From NCBI GenBank assembly GCA_011037195.1, contig JAAEAF010000191.1, positions 62,001 to 126,000 of the forward strand: DNA of 64,000 nucleotides, given 5' to 3'. The notes under the pieces were generated by a model that had not been told where the DNA came from, made no database searches, and worked only from the letters and a program-made list of their open reading frames with translations. The position numbers and the translations under genes are program-made. The DNA comes from Triatoma infestans. Its lineage: Eukaryota > Arthropoda > Insecta > Hemiptera > Reduviidae. Positions 46,250 to 58,057 of this stretch are shown one piece after another; position 1 is the first letter of the stretch, and each line of letters begins with the position of its first letter.

Positions 46250-47030
46250 GTTCAGTTTAGATGATTCTAATCTCTAATATAATATTTATAAGAATTAAAT
46301 GTGTTACAAAATTCCGTGTTTGAAGCAAATTGATTTTGATCGATCGTAAGAAATTAAAGAACAGCTTTTTTTTCTCTCGTTCTCTAATTTTCTCCAAGGG
46401 CTTAAACTTGGTATACTAACTATACATACACTGACCTATTTACTTTTGTATGTAATTTATTTCTGAAAAAATTCATCTAATTGGGAGGTTTTGGATGAGA
46501 AGATCTAATCCCTCCTAAAAAAAGACCCTATAACTTTGTGCTTTCCTCCAAGAAAAAGTCTTTTTATTAAGATTAGATTTTTCCCAATGATTTTTTTTTC
46601 ATTGAAAACAAACATTTAGTAAAAACTGTAAGTATGAAGAAAATTTATCAAATTTTTCATAACCGTTTTTATTTTTATTATTTTGAATTTTCTCTTTACT
46701 TTTTTCAATGTTACATTGTAAACACACCTTTCTCCTATAACCACATATAATCTCCTTCTATCCGGTTAGTCGTCTACCATTCCTAAAAAGGTAAAATCTC
46801 TTTTTAATTTTTCATTTTTTAATGATTTTTTTTTTTTCATTTTTTCGATTAGTTTATTATGGTCGAATTTTTTTTTTTTACTTTTTATTTTTATATTTTT
46901 TTAACTGTGACAGTATGTCTTAAAACCTTTTTATTCTTTTATACTTTAATGTCACCCTTTGTTTACATCTTAATTCTTAGTTACTTCCCATCCCATTATT
47001 TGCTTGCAACTTTTTTTTTTTTAAGTAGTT
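46250..47030. other. T-rich intronic DNA
   Basis: Long T runs; a family D-like core lies just past its end (47031-47062). Confidence 0.5.
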
Positions 47031-47140
47031 CCTGAGGAAGGACACCGAAAGTGTTCGCATGGCAAAAAAAAATGAACAAACTTAAATTATTATTTAAAAT
47101 GTTGGTTGGCTGGGGGCCAAAAAAAAAAAAAAAAATACTT

Positions 47141-47387
47141 TTCAAATTTAAAAGTTTATTCTATCGATGTTTCGGACACCTTTAATGTCCTTGTCCAGAA
47201 ACAACCAAGGAATGGTAGAGAGTTAATTGTTCTACAATAAGCACTTTAATTTATTAATTAATGAGCATTTTTTAACTCTATTTTAATTAATGAAAAATTA
47301 ACTCTCTACCACTCCATGACAGTTCCTGAAGAATGACTACTACAAAAGGTATCCGAAATATCGATGGAATAAACTTTTAAATTTGAA
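47141..47387. mobile_element. Palindromic element with weak hammerhead-like cores (family D)
   Basis: Arms 47141-47240 and 47283-47387 are inverted, sharing AAGTTTATTC(T)ATCGAT, a GTCC/GGAC stem and GAGAGTTAATT. In transcription order each arm has CTGAAGA or CTGGACA, a stem, GAAA, then ATCGATGG. A further relative at 47031-47062 has CTGAGGA and GGACAC/GTGTTC. Cores are more degenerate than in families A and B. Confidence 0.5.
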
Positions 47388-47399
47388 AATTTTCATTAC

Positions 47400-47530
47400 A
47401 GACAACGCTGCTCATAAACCAGAGACAATGAGCTGTAGAGGCTCATTACAGGGCTACTCTAAACCCTGGACTTGAACCCGAGACATCCGCAACCATAAGC
47501 TAATTGATCTGTTTCCGCTACCTTTAATTA
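47400..47530 (-). mobile_element. tRNA-derived SINE, family 3, partial
   Basis: CAATTAGCTTATGG and TCGGGTTCAAGTCCAGGG on the minus strand, then GAGCCTCTACAGCTCATTG as in 49265-49475. It abuts the family D palindrome. Confidence 0.5.
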
Positions 47531-47759
47531 ATGTCACTAAATTTGAAATGCAGTTATTAAAAATTTATTAAGTCAGGCAGGCAAAAGTATTTACAAGAAG
47601 AAAAAAGAAAATGAAATGAATTACGGTCGATATAAGGGAAACCTATATAACAGAAATTACGAATCAATATAAATAGCCAAAAATGGAATCCTGTTGTTTT
47701 TAGTCGTTGAATATCAGAAGTCATTACTGCGAGTAGTGTTTGTGAATTGTTATTTGTTT

Positions 47760-49260
47760 TATATATATATATATATATAGGCTGGAAAAAGGATTGGCTT
47801 AGATAGAAATTGATTTGGCTTCAGTTAAGTGGGTCAAGTAGTAGGGGAAACAGAACACAATAAGATCAATGACCCTATATCCTTATAGATGGGATAAGAT
47901 TTGTTAAACAGGAGTTTTATGGCAAAAAAAAAAGATCACATAAGAGAGAGAGAGAGAGAGTGAGAAGGGGGAACGTATTTTCATATTGAGGAAGAGTGTA
48001 GTGTGCTTGCGAAGTTTTGTGCGCGTATGTCTATCTCTAGGGTGACTTTTACAAACTTTGTTGGTAAACAGATGTTGTTGTTAAATTCACAGAAATGGCG
48101 CTATTTTCAACACCATTATACCACCACACTCAACATAAGCCGCCCACGAACTGTGCAAGGTAAAGTGTAAATTACTTGGTCAACGTGAGAAAGCCGGGTA
48201 TAGTCGTTATAGCCAACTGTTGAGGGTATGTTTGTTTGCTTACTTTGTTGATTGCATCGGCCAAAGGGTCAAGAGTTTCAATTCTATGCTATGTATATAG
48301 AATATAGGAATTTCTTAGGTAAATTTTCTAGTGTAAATATTCCCAACTTATTAAGTAAATAAGTTACTACTGTATATTAGAAAATGCTTTAATTTTGTCA
48401 TTTTCAAAAAAGAATACACGAAAAATAGCTTGGAAAATTTGTAGGTTATTCTTATTTTTGAGATGCTTGATTGTTTTGAGATTGCTTATTTCTTTAATAG
48501 CATGATTAAAACCATAAAAAGTGGCCAAACTGTGTGATAAATGAAAGGACTATCTCCAAATCATGCTTTGGCTGTAACAGCTTATGGGCAAAAGCAGATC
48601 TCAACCACTTGCAACTGATCATCTTCTATAGTAAAAAAACAATTGCAATAGCGGGAAACGTGATAGTTTTTATGAATGAATCCTTAAAATCTCAAAGAAC
48701 CCTATTCTTCATTTTTGTTCGCTGTTTGCGATGAATTTGAAATTTCGATTATTACATGAAAAATAAAGGTTAAATAATTTAGGAGCTTGCTTAAAAGAAT
48801 TCAGATGTACGTGAATAGAATTATAAAAAGTTACCTGTAATTATGCTTTTAGTTACTTCTAACTTCCAGTATTCAAAATTGTACTGGTTGTCCTCGAAGT
48901 TAGGGGTTTACAAAGCTGTTTCCACAAAGCGGCCGTGAGTGATCCACAATTAAAATCTCAGAGCTCCGCGACTTTACTAACACTCAATTTTTCATTTAAT
49001 TGGTTATTAAACAGATTTATCAATCAACAGGTAGTTTCCAATTCTATTCAGCCCGCATTTAAATTGAAAGGAAAATTATAAAAATTTCCCAGCGAGAGAG
49101 ACCGGATGAAACATTGGGACGATTTTTTATTTAGTTTTTAATTTCCCTTCATATTAGTGTTTTTATATTTAATTTCCTGTTTTGCCTGCGACGGAATCTC
49201 GGTTATTCAGTAGCAAACATTCTAGTTTATCTGAAAGATATTAGATTGTTATAGAGAATT
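47760..49260. other. Intronic DNA without recognised genes
   Basis: AT (47760-47779) and AG (47945-47960) repeats; no domain in the short frames. Confidence 0.5.
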
Positions 49261-49264
49261 ATTG

Positions 49265-49475
49265 CACTGAGACGTAAAAGATCACCGGGATGTGCCTCCC
49301 GGAGCCCTCTCAGTGCACTGCCGGCCTCCTAGCAGGGTTCTCTAGCTAAGACAACACTGCCCATCACCGTACAGTGAGCTGTAGAGGCTCCTAAAAAGCG
49401 TAAATCTAAGGGCAGCTTGCTGGACTCGAACACGGGACCTCCGCGTTACTATTCCAGCGTGCTACCACTGATGCA
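49265..49475 (-). mobile_element. tRNA-derived SINE, family 3
   Basis: The minus strand shows TGCATCAGTGGTAGCACG and CCGTGTTCGAGTCCAGC, then GGAGCCTCTACAGCTCACTG, GCAGTGTTGTCTTAGC and AGGAGGCCGGCAG. Confidence 0.6.
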
Positions 49476-50448
49476 ATTCCTTCCTTCTCCCTTGGCTTAC
49501 GCCAATTAACTAGGGACGGAAACCGTTGTTTGTGTACTGTATTTGTCCTTGTCTATAAAAGGGTAGTGGATGTATGTAGTTTAAGTGTACTGTATGCTGT
49601 TCTGACGAAGTGCATGGAATACTGAGATATGGTAACCCGTTGGGTCGCTACTCCCCAAGTAACTGTATGCAATCTGAAAGATAATCAGAAAAAAGTTTTA
49701 GGCAATATTCTTAAATTTTATTCCAGATCCATCATATTTGTCAGTCACCCAAAAATATGTCTTTGTTGGGAAGATAGGCAAAAATTCTGGTATTATAATT
49801 GTACGCCTAGGCGTGTACTAGGAAGCGTAAGGAGAAGCGCTAAGTGAAGCACGCAATTACAAAGAATAACAAGTTTTAATTCTCTTACCTTGAAGATGCG
49901 GTTAGGATGATTGAGAAGCGTATGTTGGGCTGGAGAAAGGTATGTTGAGCGTAAAAGGTATGAAGGAAGTGTGTATATATGTAAATATATTCGTTTATGG
50001 GTGTGCATAAAGGGAAGTTACGGGAAAGGTAATTGGTGAGGGAAGCTGTACGAAAGCGTGCGTTTATTGATGCGAATAAGACCTTTCGGAAGCTGGTTGG
50101 AGGCAGAGATGAAAAACCTGTGTTGTAAGCACAATACACCCGTGGAGGCGGTGAATCTTAACAAGGAAGCAGTCGCGAATGAAGCAGTTAAGATTCTGTT
50201 GCAGTAGTACAATACACATATGCCCTGGAAGAGAGCAAGCAGGGAAGTGACGAAAAGGGGTGATTAACAAAAAAAAAGGGGTGTCCGTGGAGGGGAAACT
50301 AACGTCCGGTAACGCGAGAGAAGGCGGAAATCCCCCAACACGCCAGAGAATTGGCGGGAGAGAATTAAAGGGCCGAAAAATAGGATGTCTGGCCGGGAGA
50401 CGCGCGCGCGGAAGTTATACTATTGCAGACATAACCTGGCAAGACGAT

Positions 50449-50493
50449 ACAACAACAACAACAACAACAATAATAATAATAATAATAATAAAC
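50449..50493. repeat. CAA then TAA microsatellite
   Basis: CAA units turn into TAA units. A GC-rich segment with no recognised domain precedes it (50270-50440), so this could be the tail of a decayed LINE. Confidence 0.9.
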
Positions 50494-50797
50494 ATTTAAT
50501 TTTTTGATATGATTTTTAACAAGATTCCAACAATATTTCTGTACAATTAACACGAATGTTTCAGAACAATGAATGTAGCGATAACGACTCTTAGGTATAT
50601 GATATAATAAACTTGGAAGAATATTTGAATCAAAGAAACGAAACGTAATAACGATGTAACACATAATAACAATATATCAAATATCAGAGTAACCTTTAGA
50701 GACTCTCTCTTACGTACGATAATTCTAACTGACAAAAATATTCTTTAAAATTGTAATTTCTAGTAAATGGTTAATTCAGCTGGCATTACATATGAAC

Positions 50798-50906
50798 AAA
50801 GATAGTGGGGATTACATTTTGTTTACCTGAAAACCAAGATAGTGGGGATTACATTTTGTTTACCTGAAAACAAAATAGTGGGGATTACATTTTGTTTACC
50901 TGAATG
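50798..50906 (+). repeat. 36-bp minisatellite, three units
   Basis: The unit GATAGTGGGGATTACATT plus TTGTTTACCTGAAAAC is repeated three times, nearly perfect. Confidence 0.85.
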
Positions 50907-50929
50907 GTTATATGACAGCCAGAGCCCTC

Positions 50930-51320
50930 TATCGCAAAACCTTAAATGAATTTTCCCAAAGGAATGTTTCATATTATAAAAGTTGTCGCTCTTTGATTTT
51001 CTAGAAAATCGCAAAAAATTACTGAAAAATCCATTCAGTAAAAATGGTACTTCCGGTAAAGGAATTTTGACATCTAAGTTCCTGTCAGATTCCATGGTGA
51101 TACCACGTACACGGAATATCAATTTTAAAATTTCTATTATTTTTCGTTTTTGAGCTATGCTGTTCATAAAAACACACCACATCTAAACCACATTCCAAAA
51201 AACAAACTTTTTGGACTCAGGGGACCTCAAAACGTTTATTTCCGGTGAAAACATGTAATGGAAAATTTAACTCGATAACAATACTATTTCTAAACGGCAG
51301 TTAGAGAAAGTAATATATAT
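50930..51320 (+). repeat. Tandem-module element, 3' part
   Basis: TACTTCCGGTAAAGGAATTT, TGAGCTATGCTGTTC, GACCTCAAAACG and TTTCCGGTGAAAAC occur in the usual order, ending AGAGAAAGT. Confidence 0.55.
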
Positions 51321-51459
51321 TCACCTTAATATTAAATGGGTAGTCAAACCATTCATTATATTAAAGTGGAATTTTAGAGAAATTTTAATATTACGGTGGT
51401 TTTCTCTCTCTCTCAAAAAAAAAAAAAAAAAAAATACTGAATATATCTCAAAATAAAAG

Positions 51460-51840
51460 TGAAATGCATTATGTGTTTAGCTAAAATACGAAGTTTAAAG
51501 AAAACTCGTTAGAGCCATTTTTTAAAAATAGTAAAAAAAAAAAAAATAATAATAATAAAAAAAACCATTGAATAAATTTGCCCTTCCGGTTGACGTATTT
51601 TAACCGAAACCTTCGTATCAGATGCGATGCTGGTACCTCTATGAAGTTTTTGAATTTCCTATGGTTTTCAGTTTTTTGAGATATTATTGTTCACACACAC
51701 AAATATTCACGCAAAAAAAAAAAAATTATATTTTTTCGTACTTAGAGGACCACAAAATATGTATTTCCTATGAAAATCAAATTTTTAAAATTTGACACGA
51801 TCCTCTTACCCGAGCAGTAAAAGAAAGTAATAAATAATTG
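51460..51840 (+). repeat. Tandem-module element, diverged
   Basis: GAGCCATTTT, CCCTTCCGGTTGACG, TGAGATATTATTGTTCACAC and TAAAAGAAAGT follow the module order. Confidence 0.5.
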
Positions 51841-52139
51841 TTTAAGTAATGTTGCTTTATTAAACTATATTAAATTATTATAAAAAAAAAAAAATACTTT
51901 TTCGATTAGTTACATAATATTATATGGCTTTCTGAAAGTAAAAGTATTATGTGTTTGGTAAAAAACAGGAATAAATATATGAAATAAAAGAAAAATATTA
52001 AGTGACAGAAAATTAAGTGGACTGTATGTGTGTTGAGTAAAGAGTATAGAGTGAGCAATGGGCTCATATGACATGAACAAAGTGAATATTAAATTAAATG
52101 CAAAATGAGTAGCAAAAATATTATTAAATTCAACAGCCA

Positions 52140-52655
52140 AAAGGAGTGGCGCTTACCTTAAACGCAGACACCTTTAAAGTTAGTGTGGTCCGACTGAAGT
52201 CATTCAGCCCATATGGGGAATTCAAGGAAATAGGAGACAGGAAAGGAAAACAAAAAAGAACCAAATGCCTGTAATTCCAAGCGTCGTTGTCCACACAGTA
52301 CGGCTGATGAAAATAGAGGAAGTATTTAAACGGGCTCCAGGAAAAGCTGTAAGGCCGGAGAAGCAACCGGAAGTAGACCATGTGCTTGTACAATCAACCT
52401 TAGCAGGCCGGGAGAATCCGGAGACACTCACTCGACAAGAATTCAACTTATTAACACTAACCCCGAGGAAAACCAGGTGTGGCAATACATAAGTTTCCCG
52501 GAAGGAGAGCGCAGTGGTCTAAATTGCATAGGCAAAGGCCAGTTACGTATTACACACATACACCTTTCTTGTCTTTTAACTTTGACTGACCTAGAGAGGG
52601 CAATTTTAAAGGGACTACCCCCTCTCTACAATTAGGACACAGCCTAAATAGTTAT
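52140..52655 (-). mobile_element. Unknown element, copy 2
   Basis: On the minus strand: TTAGGCTGTGTCCTAATTG, TAGTGTTAATAAGTTG, TCTTGTCGAGTGAG, AGCACATGGTCTACTTCCGG, and GCGTTTAAGGTAAGCGCC at the end. Neither copy shows a conserved reading frame. Confidence 0.5.
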
Positions 52656-52870
52656 AAGTTATAATATTTTAACGGCGCCAAATTCAAATATGGATAAATA
52701 CCGAACATTATGATTATCCAAAAAAAAAAAAAAAATTAATAGGGCCCAAGAATTTTACAAGCCTGGGGCACCCTTAAGGCAAACACTGCTTGCAAAAACT
52801 GTGGATTTCAAATCAATTTCTATAATCCTTATCATTTATTTATTTAAGGACCTCTATATGTTCGAACTGT

Positions 52871-53105
52871 CCTCACGCGTTGGTGTAGTGTTTAGCGCAC
52901 AACGCCTTTCGTGCAAGAATTCAGGGTTCGATTCCCGTGAGGGCAAAGTCGGTATCCTAGCATCGTGATAAAAAGTAGGAAGACACAATTAGTAGCGCCC
53001 TAGGTAGCGAAGGCCGGAACTAAACGGCGTGGGAACTGCGGCATGCTTACCACATACCCCCCTATTGAAATCGCCTCTGCAAGCCTTCTTGAGCCAAAAT
53101 CCGAA
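52871..53105 (+). mobile_element. tRNA-derived SINE, family 2
   Basis: The head CCTCACGCGTTGGTGTAGTG to GGGTTCGATTCCCGTGAGG has complementary ends (CCTCACG/CGTGAGG), like an acceptor stem, and clear A and B boxes. The body continues GTGATAAAAAGTAGGAAG, TAGCGCCCTAGGTAGCG and AACTGCGGCATGC. It shares this with 61905-62137. Confidence 0.75.
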
Positions 53106-53755
53106 GAGATTATTCAAATATTTTCCTTTCTATGTTGATGTCAATTGAATCTTTATTGTCTATAAGAAAATCCATTTCTATAGCAAGGAATTGGTACAAA
53201 TTTTGTAAATAAAACATAGTAAATCCAAAACAAAACAATATATAGTGAAATAAAATAAACAAACCCAGTTTCAAAAATAATAAAAAAACAACTAAAAAAA
53301 ATCTGACATCTATAAATACATTGTGAAGAGTTTAATTTATAAAAAAAAAAGTTTCCATATCTTTAAACTGTGAATAATAAAAACAAATACCTCGTTTAAT
53401 TATTGGTTATTATTAGCAATTAAAATGTCTTATAATTTTATTAAATGCGACAGTATGGCCGACAAAATTAGGATTATATTAAAAACTTTTCGTTTGAGTT
53501 TATAAACCTCGCGATTCGCAGGACACATGACCACAAAAAAAAAAAAGGTCGCTAAGTCGTCCTAAAAATATGGCGAACGAATTTTCTGTGGAAACAGCAA
53601 ATATTAAAATTTTAATTTTAATTTCCTCGTATATTATAGGACTAATATCATTAGGCTGTAGATTATCATTCCTTTTAATATCGTCGGCAATGTCTTTGAA
53701 GTTATCAGAAGAGCGTAGCCTGTTTTGGATTGGCGGACTTTCTATATATATGTAA

Positions 53756-54346
53756 GGTAAAGCTAGGTGAGATGACGCACATTTCAAAGTTATGCCCTGT
53801 ATCAAAATATAGGAGATATATTAAAGAGGTAATTCTTATAAAATATATGCCAACTACTATTATCTACAAAAAAGTGTTATTTTTCAAAATAAAGACATTC
53901 TCATTTATTCCATAAACAAAATACAAAAACACCACTTTTGGCCGTCACCCCTCTATGGTAAGATAGTTACGCACCATAGGTAGAAGTCATCTCCTCTTGA
54001 AAGAAATATGGCTGATCTTATGATATGGCATGAAACTTGGTCAACACTATGTCTACGAGTCCGACTATAACGACAGCGTGGAAATCTTTCATTTCAATTG
54101 CAATCAAATAGTGTTTACAAATTTACTAAGCGTTATAATAATTCAGATAATCACCAGATATAGCTGATGCGTATAAATGTTCGCAAAACACAGCAGAAAG
54201 CACAAAATAACTGAAGAATTTTGCAATACGTTCGCTTCTGATCTCTCTACCCTTCGACTAACTTGCTTGACGCCATGTGGTGGCAAACAAAAGAAGTAAA
54301 GCCTGCGTCTTCTTTCCTACCCCGTCATCTCTCCTAACTTTACCCC
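53756..54346. mobile_element. Nonautonomous TIR DNA transposon
   Basis: GGTAAAGCTAGGTGAGATGACG at the left (given here in pieces GGTAAAGCTAGG, TGAGATGACG) matches, inverted, GGGGTAAAGTTAGGAGAGATG at the right end. Internal TACGCACC and GTCATCTCC motifs repeat the termini. Flanks are TA-rich. No ORF above background. It ends 67 bp from the main PDE11 exon, on the intron side downstream of its donor. Confidence 0.6.
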
Positions 54347-54412
54347 TATATATTTTTCAAAAAGATTGAAAAAAGAATGATCACAAAATCAATTAAACAA
54401 AAAAAAACTTAC

Positions 54413-54594
54413 CAATTATCTGATAATTGCTATTTCTTATTGGCATGGCTAATAATGATTTAATGGAACCACTGGATTTTGGTTCCACTTCTAATGATTC
54501 AGCCACATTGACCACTTCACCAGATTCAGCTACTCGTTCTGCTAGTCCCAGTAGATACTGCGACACACCTCCACCGTCTACTTGTATACGTTTA
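54413..54594 (-). CDS. PDE11: PDE11-like phosphodiesterase, internal exon (GAF-B domain, main part)
   Basis: On the minus strand this 182-nt block is open for 60 codons plus one base at each end. It is bounded by a pyrimidine-rich acceptor (T-rich run then CCTCCAG) and a consensus donor (G then GTAAGT). The translation contains GLAERVAESGEVVNV and SLLAMPIRNSNYQIIG, which match the core strands of a GAF domain and are closest, as I recall the family, to GAF-B of dual-specificity cAMP/cGMP phosphodiesterase 11 (human: SVLCVPIWNSNHQIIG). GAF domains of these PDEs bind cyclic nucleotide or mediate dimerisation, while the catalytic HD domain lies further downstream. The exon ends in phase 1 and joins 29344-29411 in frame to restore IIGVATIINK. 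The linker after NVAESLEVEP is shorter than in vertebrate PDE11. No start codon is expected in an internal exon. Other GAF-PDEs (PDE5, PDE10) fit less well. Confidence 0.85.
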
Positions 54595-54913
54595 CTGGAG
54601 GAAAAAAAAATAACTGCACTTAGAAATAATTTGATTCTTTAAAAAAAAAAAAAATCTGAAACCAAAGTAATTTTGAAATGGAAATTTCATAAAAATAGAG
54701 CAAGTAATAAATTCTATAAAGCTATGATATTTGAGCTCAGAGAAAGAAAACCGAGAGTAAAATTAAATTACTTGACTATATATATGTGAAAAAATAATCT
54801 AACACACAGTTTTCCAGTCTAAGTTAAATATTTATATGTAATACAGCTTCTTTTATGTTGCTATAATCCTTATGAAAGAAGAGACAGTTATTAAAATTGT
54901 AGTTTTTCTAATT

Positions 54914-55800
54914 AAAGCTCCTGGCTCCGAAATAATCTCCGCACAAATCCTTCGCAACCTTCCCAAAAAAAGCTATCATTTTTCTCACGTACATCTATAA
55001 CTCTGTATTAAGGACCACTTACTTTCCACAACGGTGGAAACTTTCTAATATCGTATGATCCGTAAACCAAAGAAACCCAAACCTTTTCCTACCGTCCGAT
55101 AAGTGTGTTATCTATAATGGGTAAAATACTAGAAAAACTCCTACTCAAACACATTCCTCTAATCTTATCCCAGATCACAAGTGGGGTTTTAAAAGCCACA
55201 ATAATTCAGCAGTGCCATCATCCAGTTATAGACATCATCGCTTCCTCTCTTGAGCAGAAGGAGTGCTGATCTGGCGTATTTCATGTCAAACAAGCTTTTG
55301 ATCGGGTTTGGCATCAAGGCTTGCACTGGGGAAGCTCAAGGGAATACTTCCATTTACTTACTATCTTATCCTTAAATCCTACCTCTCTGATGGGTATTTC
55401 CGAGTAATAATAGGTTCTACCACTTCCTCCTTCCATCCAATAGAGGCAGGAGTACCTCAGGATTAAGGAAAGCATCCTGGGTCTGGTTCTCTACACAATA
55501 TACCCTGCCGACATTCCTACCCAAGCTCAAACCACCCTGACTACCTATGCAGATGATTGCAGATGAACTGCAAAGCTTTTACAGTTCACAAAAATCCTGT
55601 AACATCAACAAGAAACCTTCAATCCCACCTTTCTTCCTCCCTGGAAACATGGTTTAAAGAACTGGAGAATAATGTTAAACGAGCCAAAAATGTGAAAATA
55701 TCACTTTTATTCTAAGGAAAATGATCTGTACTCCAAATTTACTACAACAGAATACCTCTTACTCACGTTAATGTTGGCCACTACCTTGGGCTGTATATTG
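54914..55800 (+). pseudogene. Jockey-like reverse transcriptase remnant
   Basis: Fragments in several frames follow RT order: KAPGSEIISAQILRNLPKK, IRKPKKPKPFPTVR, ISVLSIMGKILEKLLLKHI, then an RT core trace, LEAGVPQ-like sequence, QSHLSSSLETWFKELE and finally HYLGLYIV. About a dozen lesions. It ends abruptly at 55800 where a different G-rich sequence starts. It lies in the intron just upstream of the main PDE11 exon, on the opposite strand. Confidence 0.65.
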
Positions 55801-56400
55801 TTATGAGTAACAAACAAAACAAAAAAAAAATATAAATTTGTTTTATTGGGGGCGGGAGGGTCTCTCCTTTGCGATGAGTGCTGGTAGAATAGTGTCTTTA
55901 TTGTATGCTAGTCTAGGTAGAATAGTTAGATAATAAGGTAGTATAGGTATGTAGGTGGAATAGTATAAGCGTAGGTTAAGTATAATTGATAGAAATTAGA
56001 GTTAGTTTGGGTTAGATATAGTAGTAGAAATATGGCTTGGTTAGACACAGAAGGTAGATTAGGTCACCTGGGTTAAATTAACTAAAATAAGTTGACGAAA
56101 GAAGACACCAGCAGCAGCATCATCGCGGAAGAGAAGCCTTAAATGCGCATGCGGGCAACAGAAGAAAAGAAAGGATGTCCGGACGGTTGGAGGAGACAAG
56201 AGAGAGAGTCCCTGAGGTGTGTGAGGAGAGAAAAAAAGGAGGAAGATCGGTTTTTTGAAATTTTCTTTTCCACAGACTATCAGAGCTGTGGGACAGTAAG
56301 CCGCATAGCCGGATTTCCGGAGGTAGAAAAAAAAGGGAAGTAGCGCAATACAACAGGTGCCTGTGTGTATATGTGTTATCAAAAGACTAACTTCTGTGAT
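55800..56400 (+). other. G-rich insert of unknown type interrupting the Jockey RT
   Basis: Starts at TGTTATGAGTAAC where the Jockey reading frame breaks, contains AGGTAG-rich sequence and CAGCAGCAGCATCATCGCGG, and ends near CAATACAACA. A TG...CA outline would fit an LTR, but I find no target duplication and no second copy. Confidence 0.3.
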
Positions 56401-56539
56401 CACAGAGAAATTATTTCTATGGCCGAACAGATTATAAACAAAGACCTAACCAAAACTACTAACTTACTTCCAGGCCTGGGTTAAAAATTCCAGAATTTTT
56501 TTTTTTTTTGCCTGTTCATACATTAATTATTTCTTCTTC

Positions 56540-57400
56540 TTTTATACTTTCTCTTACACCTAGTAAGAGGAAGTATTGTAATCGTGTCAAATTTTCGATA
56601 TCGAGTTTTCACCGGAAATATCCGTTTTGAGGTCCCCTGAGCCCAAAAAAGTGGTTTTTAGCAAATGGTGTGTGTGTGCGCGCGCGCGCGTGTGTGTGTG
56701 TATGTATGTAGCTCATAGCAGCATAGCTCAAAAACAAGAAATCGCACAAAGTTCAAACTTGATATTCCGTTTGGGTATCACCATGGGATCCGACAGTAGG
56801 TACCACACTTTACTGAATGGTTTTTTTCACTTTTTTTGCAATTTTCTCGAAAACGGCTCCAACGATTTTCTTTAAATTTGTTATATCAATTACAATTACA
56901 AAGATCTACAATTTTTATTTGAAACATTTCTCCGGGAAAATGCATTTAAGGGCACTTTTAAAGAGGGGTGGTGGTGGTGGTGGTGGTGGGTTGTCCTCTA
57001 AAGTGCTATTTCAGTTTACTATACAATTCTATCATCTAAATAATATAATTAGAATTAAATGTGTTGTTGAAATTCCGAGTTTGAAAAAAAATCGGATGAC
57101 CGGAAGTGCGTTTTTTTACTGAAATGTATTTTTCAGTCTTTTGATTTTTTTTTTTTTTTTTGTACTTTCTAGCAATTTTCTCAAAATGGCTCCGACGATT
57201 TTCTTCAAACTTTATATATCAACTTATACATACAAAGATCTATAACTTTTATTTAAAACATTTCTCTGGAAAAATTCATTTAAGGGCCGTTTTGGAGGAG
57301 GGGTGGTGTTAGGTTTTTCTGTAAAGTGCTATCATAGTTGATTATACAATTCTACTATCCAAACAAAATTAATTAGAAATAAATATTTCCAGAACCTCCC
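56540..57400 (-). mobile_element. Tandem-module element, third copy, inverted
   Basis: Opens at the left with CTTTCTCTTACACC, AAATTTTCGATATCG and TTTTCACCGGAAATATCCG, then GACCGGAAGTGCG at 57100. A CG/TG repeat (56672-56702) and a GGT repeat (56966-56989) sit inside. Confidence 0.6.
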
Positions 57401-57479
57401 TTTGTTCATTAAGCTGCCGCAAAATTTGTTCATTTATAGAGAAATAAGTGTAACAATATAGATAAAACGGCTGACATAG

Positions 57480-57960
57480 AATCTTCACACTAGACTGAAA
57501 CGACAAGAACTGAACAGCCGCTTTAAACTGCTTAAAATATTACTTGAAAATATATCTGAACCGACATTATTAAAGAAACGACTAATATACAACTCTATCT
57601 TAAAACCTACCTGGACATACGGAATAGAACTTTCGGGCTCCGCTAAGCCTCCCCAATATTCAACGAATCCAATCCCTTCAAGCAAAAATTCTGGCGCACC
57701 ATTGTTAACGCTCCCTATTTTGTCTCGAACCTTATAATCCACAATGACCCCTATATCCCATTCGTGATTCGTGTTGGCGCTTTCTCTCTTACAAGAAATT
57801 CCATAAAACCCTGTCCTACCATGCAAAAACCTTTAGCCAGAAATCTCTCCTCTCTAACGCTCCCGGATAATCAATCCCTCTCACCGTCTAAAACGTCAGT
57901 GGCCTCGAGTATCTTCTTTCAACAAGTGGCAGTGAGTGATTTGGAGTGTTAACACTTGGG
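57480..57960 (+). pseudogene. Jockey C-terminal remnant
   Basis: Starts as LHTRLKRQELNSRFKLLKIL and ILKPTWTYGIELSGSAKP, then frameshifts; traces of LQAKIL, IIHNDPYIPFVIRV and NPLARNLSSLTLP-like sequence follow. It ends near a TTA/TAG microsatellite (58001-58057). Confidence 0.6.
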
Positions 57961-57996
57961 TAGCTCCTCCACTCGTTTCGTGATTTTTTTTTGTTT

Positions 57997-58000
<4 letters not shown>

Positions 58001-58042
<42 letters not shown>

Positions 58043-58057
58043 GTAGTAGTAGTAGTA
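58001..58057. repeat. ATT then TAG microsatellite
   Basis: Follows the Jockey tail at 57480-57960. Confidence 0.95.

Noticed and set aside
50798..50906. CRISPR-like array
   Set aside because: Three 36-bp units are directly adjacent with no spacers; a minisatellite in a eukaryotic intron.
52871..52946. Functional tRNA gene
   Set aside because: A-box and B-box are present but the head is followed by a conserved non-tRNA body found also at 61905-62137, so it is a SINE.
54427..54642. 71-codon plus-strand Ser/Thr-rich frame
   Set aside because: Antisense shadow of the PDE11 exon at 54413-54594, which has splice sites and GAF similarity on the minus strand.
56059..56403. 114-codon minus-strand frame rich in Ser, Leu, Phe
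   Set aside because: No domain, overlaps another random frame, and sits in a compositionally biased insert.
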